From the NCBI GenBank assembly GCA_027031685.1, contig JALVPS010000120.1, positions 1 through 6,288 of the forward strand: 6,288 nucleotides of DNA. The letters are read 5' to 3'. Below are positions 5,555 to 6,288 of the stretch, in pieces; within the stretch, counting starts at the first letter, position 1; each line of letters begins with the position of its first letter. A program made the position numbers and the translations under genes. The notes below the pieces were generated by a model that was not told the origin of the DNA, made no database searches, and saw only the letters and a program-made list of their open reading frames with translations. Origin of the DNA: Gammaproteobacteria bacterium (GTDB lineage Bacteria; Pseudomonadota; Gammaproteobacteria; UWMA-0217).

Positions 5555-6288
5555 TTACTGGATGACGATGAACAGGGCACCGTCACCGCGCTGCACACGC
5601 AGCAGCAGCTGGTCGGCACCGGCCTTGAGCACCTTGTTCACCTCGGCCAGGTTGTGCACCGCGCGGCGGTTGATGTGGGTGATGATGTCGCCCGGGTGCA
5701 GACCGGCGAAGTAGGCCGGGCTGCCCGGCTTGACGGACAGCACCTGCACGCCCTGCACCTTGCCGGCCAGCGGATGGTCCGGCTCGATGGGGCCCAGGGT
5801 GGCGCCGGCCAGCTGGTGGCCGATGGCCTTGCCGGCCACCTGCTCCGGCTCGGCGATGGTGGCGGTCACGGTCATGGCCTTGCCGTCGCGCAGGATGTCC
5901 AGGCGCGCCTCGCTGCCCACCTCCATCAGGCCCACCATGTTGCGCAGGTGGGCGGAGCTGCGCACCGGCTTGCCGTTCAGGGCCACGATCACGTCACCCG
6001 GCTCGAGGCCGGCGCGCGCCGCCGCGGAGCCGGGCACCACCTCGGTGACCACCGCCCCCTCGGCGCGCGGCAGGCCGAAGGCCTTGGCCAGCTCCGGCGT
6101 GACGTCCTGGATGATGACCCCCAGCTGGCCGCGCCGCACCTTGCCGTGCTTGGCGAGTTGCGCCACCACCGCCTTGACCATGTTGACCGGGATGGCGAAG
6201 CCGATGCCGATGTTGCCGCCGTTGGGACCGAGGATGGCGGTGTTGATGCCGATCAGCTGGCCATCCATGTTGACCAGCGCGCCGCCCG
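5555..6288 (-). CDS. Do-family (DegP/DegQ/HtrA) periplasmic serine protease, C-terminal part
   Basis: Periplasmic protease/chaperone of the HtrA family acting on misfolded envelope proteins. The visible 243 residues begin GGALVNMDGQLIGINTAIL, which is the sequence just after the catalytic Ser of the family motif GNSGG; that Ser, the His and Asp of the triad, and the signal peptide lie beyond the right edge. Next comes the end of the protease domain, with IGIGFAIPVN at 26-35. PDZ1 spans roughly 50-135 (RGQLGVIIQ as the peptide-binding loop; AGLEPGDVIVALNG). PDZ2 spans roughly 158-240 (AGLHPGDIITHINRRAV). The product ends ALFIVIQ, a normal Do-family C-terminus. Two PDZ domains point to DegP/DegQ and away from the single-PDZ DegS. 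DegP and DegQ cannot be told apart from this part. It is the upstream gene of the minus-strand cluster, separated by 59 bp and a hairpin from the stress genes. Confidence 0.93.
   Translation of the reverse strand, partial: GGALVNMDGQLIGINTAILGPNGGNIGIGFAIPVNMVKAVVAQLAKHGKVRRGQLGVIIQDVTPELAKAFGLPRAEGAVVTEVVPGSAAARAGLEPGDVIVALNGKPVRSSAHLRNMVGLMEVGSEARLDILRDGKAMTVTATIAEPEQVAGKAIGHQLAGATLGPIEPDHPLAGKVQGVQVLSVKPGSPAYFAGLHPGDIITHINRRAVHNLAEVNKVLKAGADQLLLRVQRGDGALFIVIQ

Overview
The window is very GC-rich coding DNA with almost no intergenic space. It looks like a chromosomal fragment of a denitrifying proteobacterium. A gammaproteobacterium is my guess, from the nos maturation genes together with a YbeL-type zinc-ribbon protein, a Do-family protease and a SpoIIAA-like/Usp fusion. 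That placement is inference from gene content only. I see no mobile element, tRNA, rRNA, CRISPR array or phage gene.

Left half (1-3436, plus strand): the distal part of a nitrous-oxide reductase maturation operon in the order nosF (5' end outside the window), nosL, nosY, nosD. NosF is the ATPase and NosY the membrane permease of an ABC transporter. NosD is its periplasmic beta-helix partner, and NosL is the outer-membrane-anchored copper chaperone. Together they are known to supply copper (and, in the NosDFY model, sulfur) for the copper centres of NosZ in the periplasm. nosF/nosL and nosL/nosY overlap by ATGA, and nosD follows 18 bp after nosY, so this is one tightly coupled transcription unit. 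NosZ, NosR and other partners are not in the window. The order is a permutation of the familiar nosD-F-Y-L.

Right half (3459-6288, minus strand, convergent with nos): an envelope/general stress cluster. Read in its own direction it holds a Do-type (DegP/DegQ) serine protease whose N-terminal catalytic part lies beyond the right edge, then a 59-bp gap with a strong GC hairpin. Three tightly packed genes follow: a coiled-coil zinc-ribbon protein (DUF1451/YbeL type), a YflT-like stress protein with a glycine-rich hydrophobic core, and a fusion of a SpoIIAA-like domain to a UspA domain. Each of the three has a strong GAGGAG ribosome-binding site 5-6 nt before its start.

The two groups end tail to tail with only 22 bp between their stop codons. 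I found no promoter in the window; both units appear to be transcribed from beyond its edges. I do not see a clearly new biological system. The points most worth checking are the permuted nos order, the SpoIIAA-Usp fusion inside a stress operon, and the split-domain look of the YflT-like protein.
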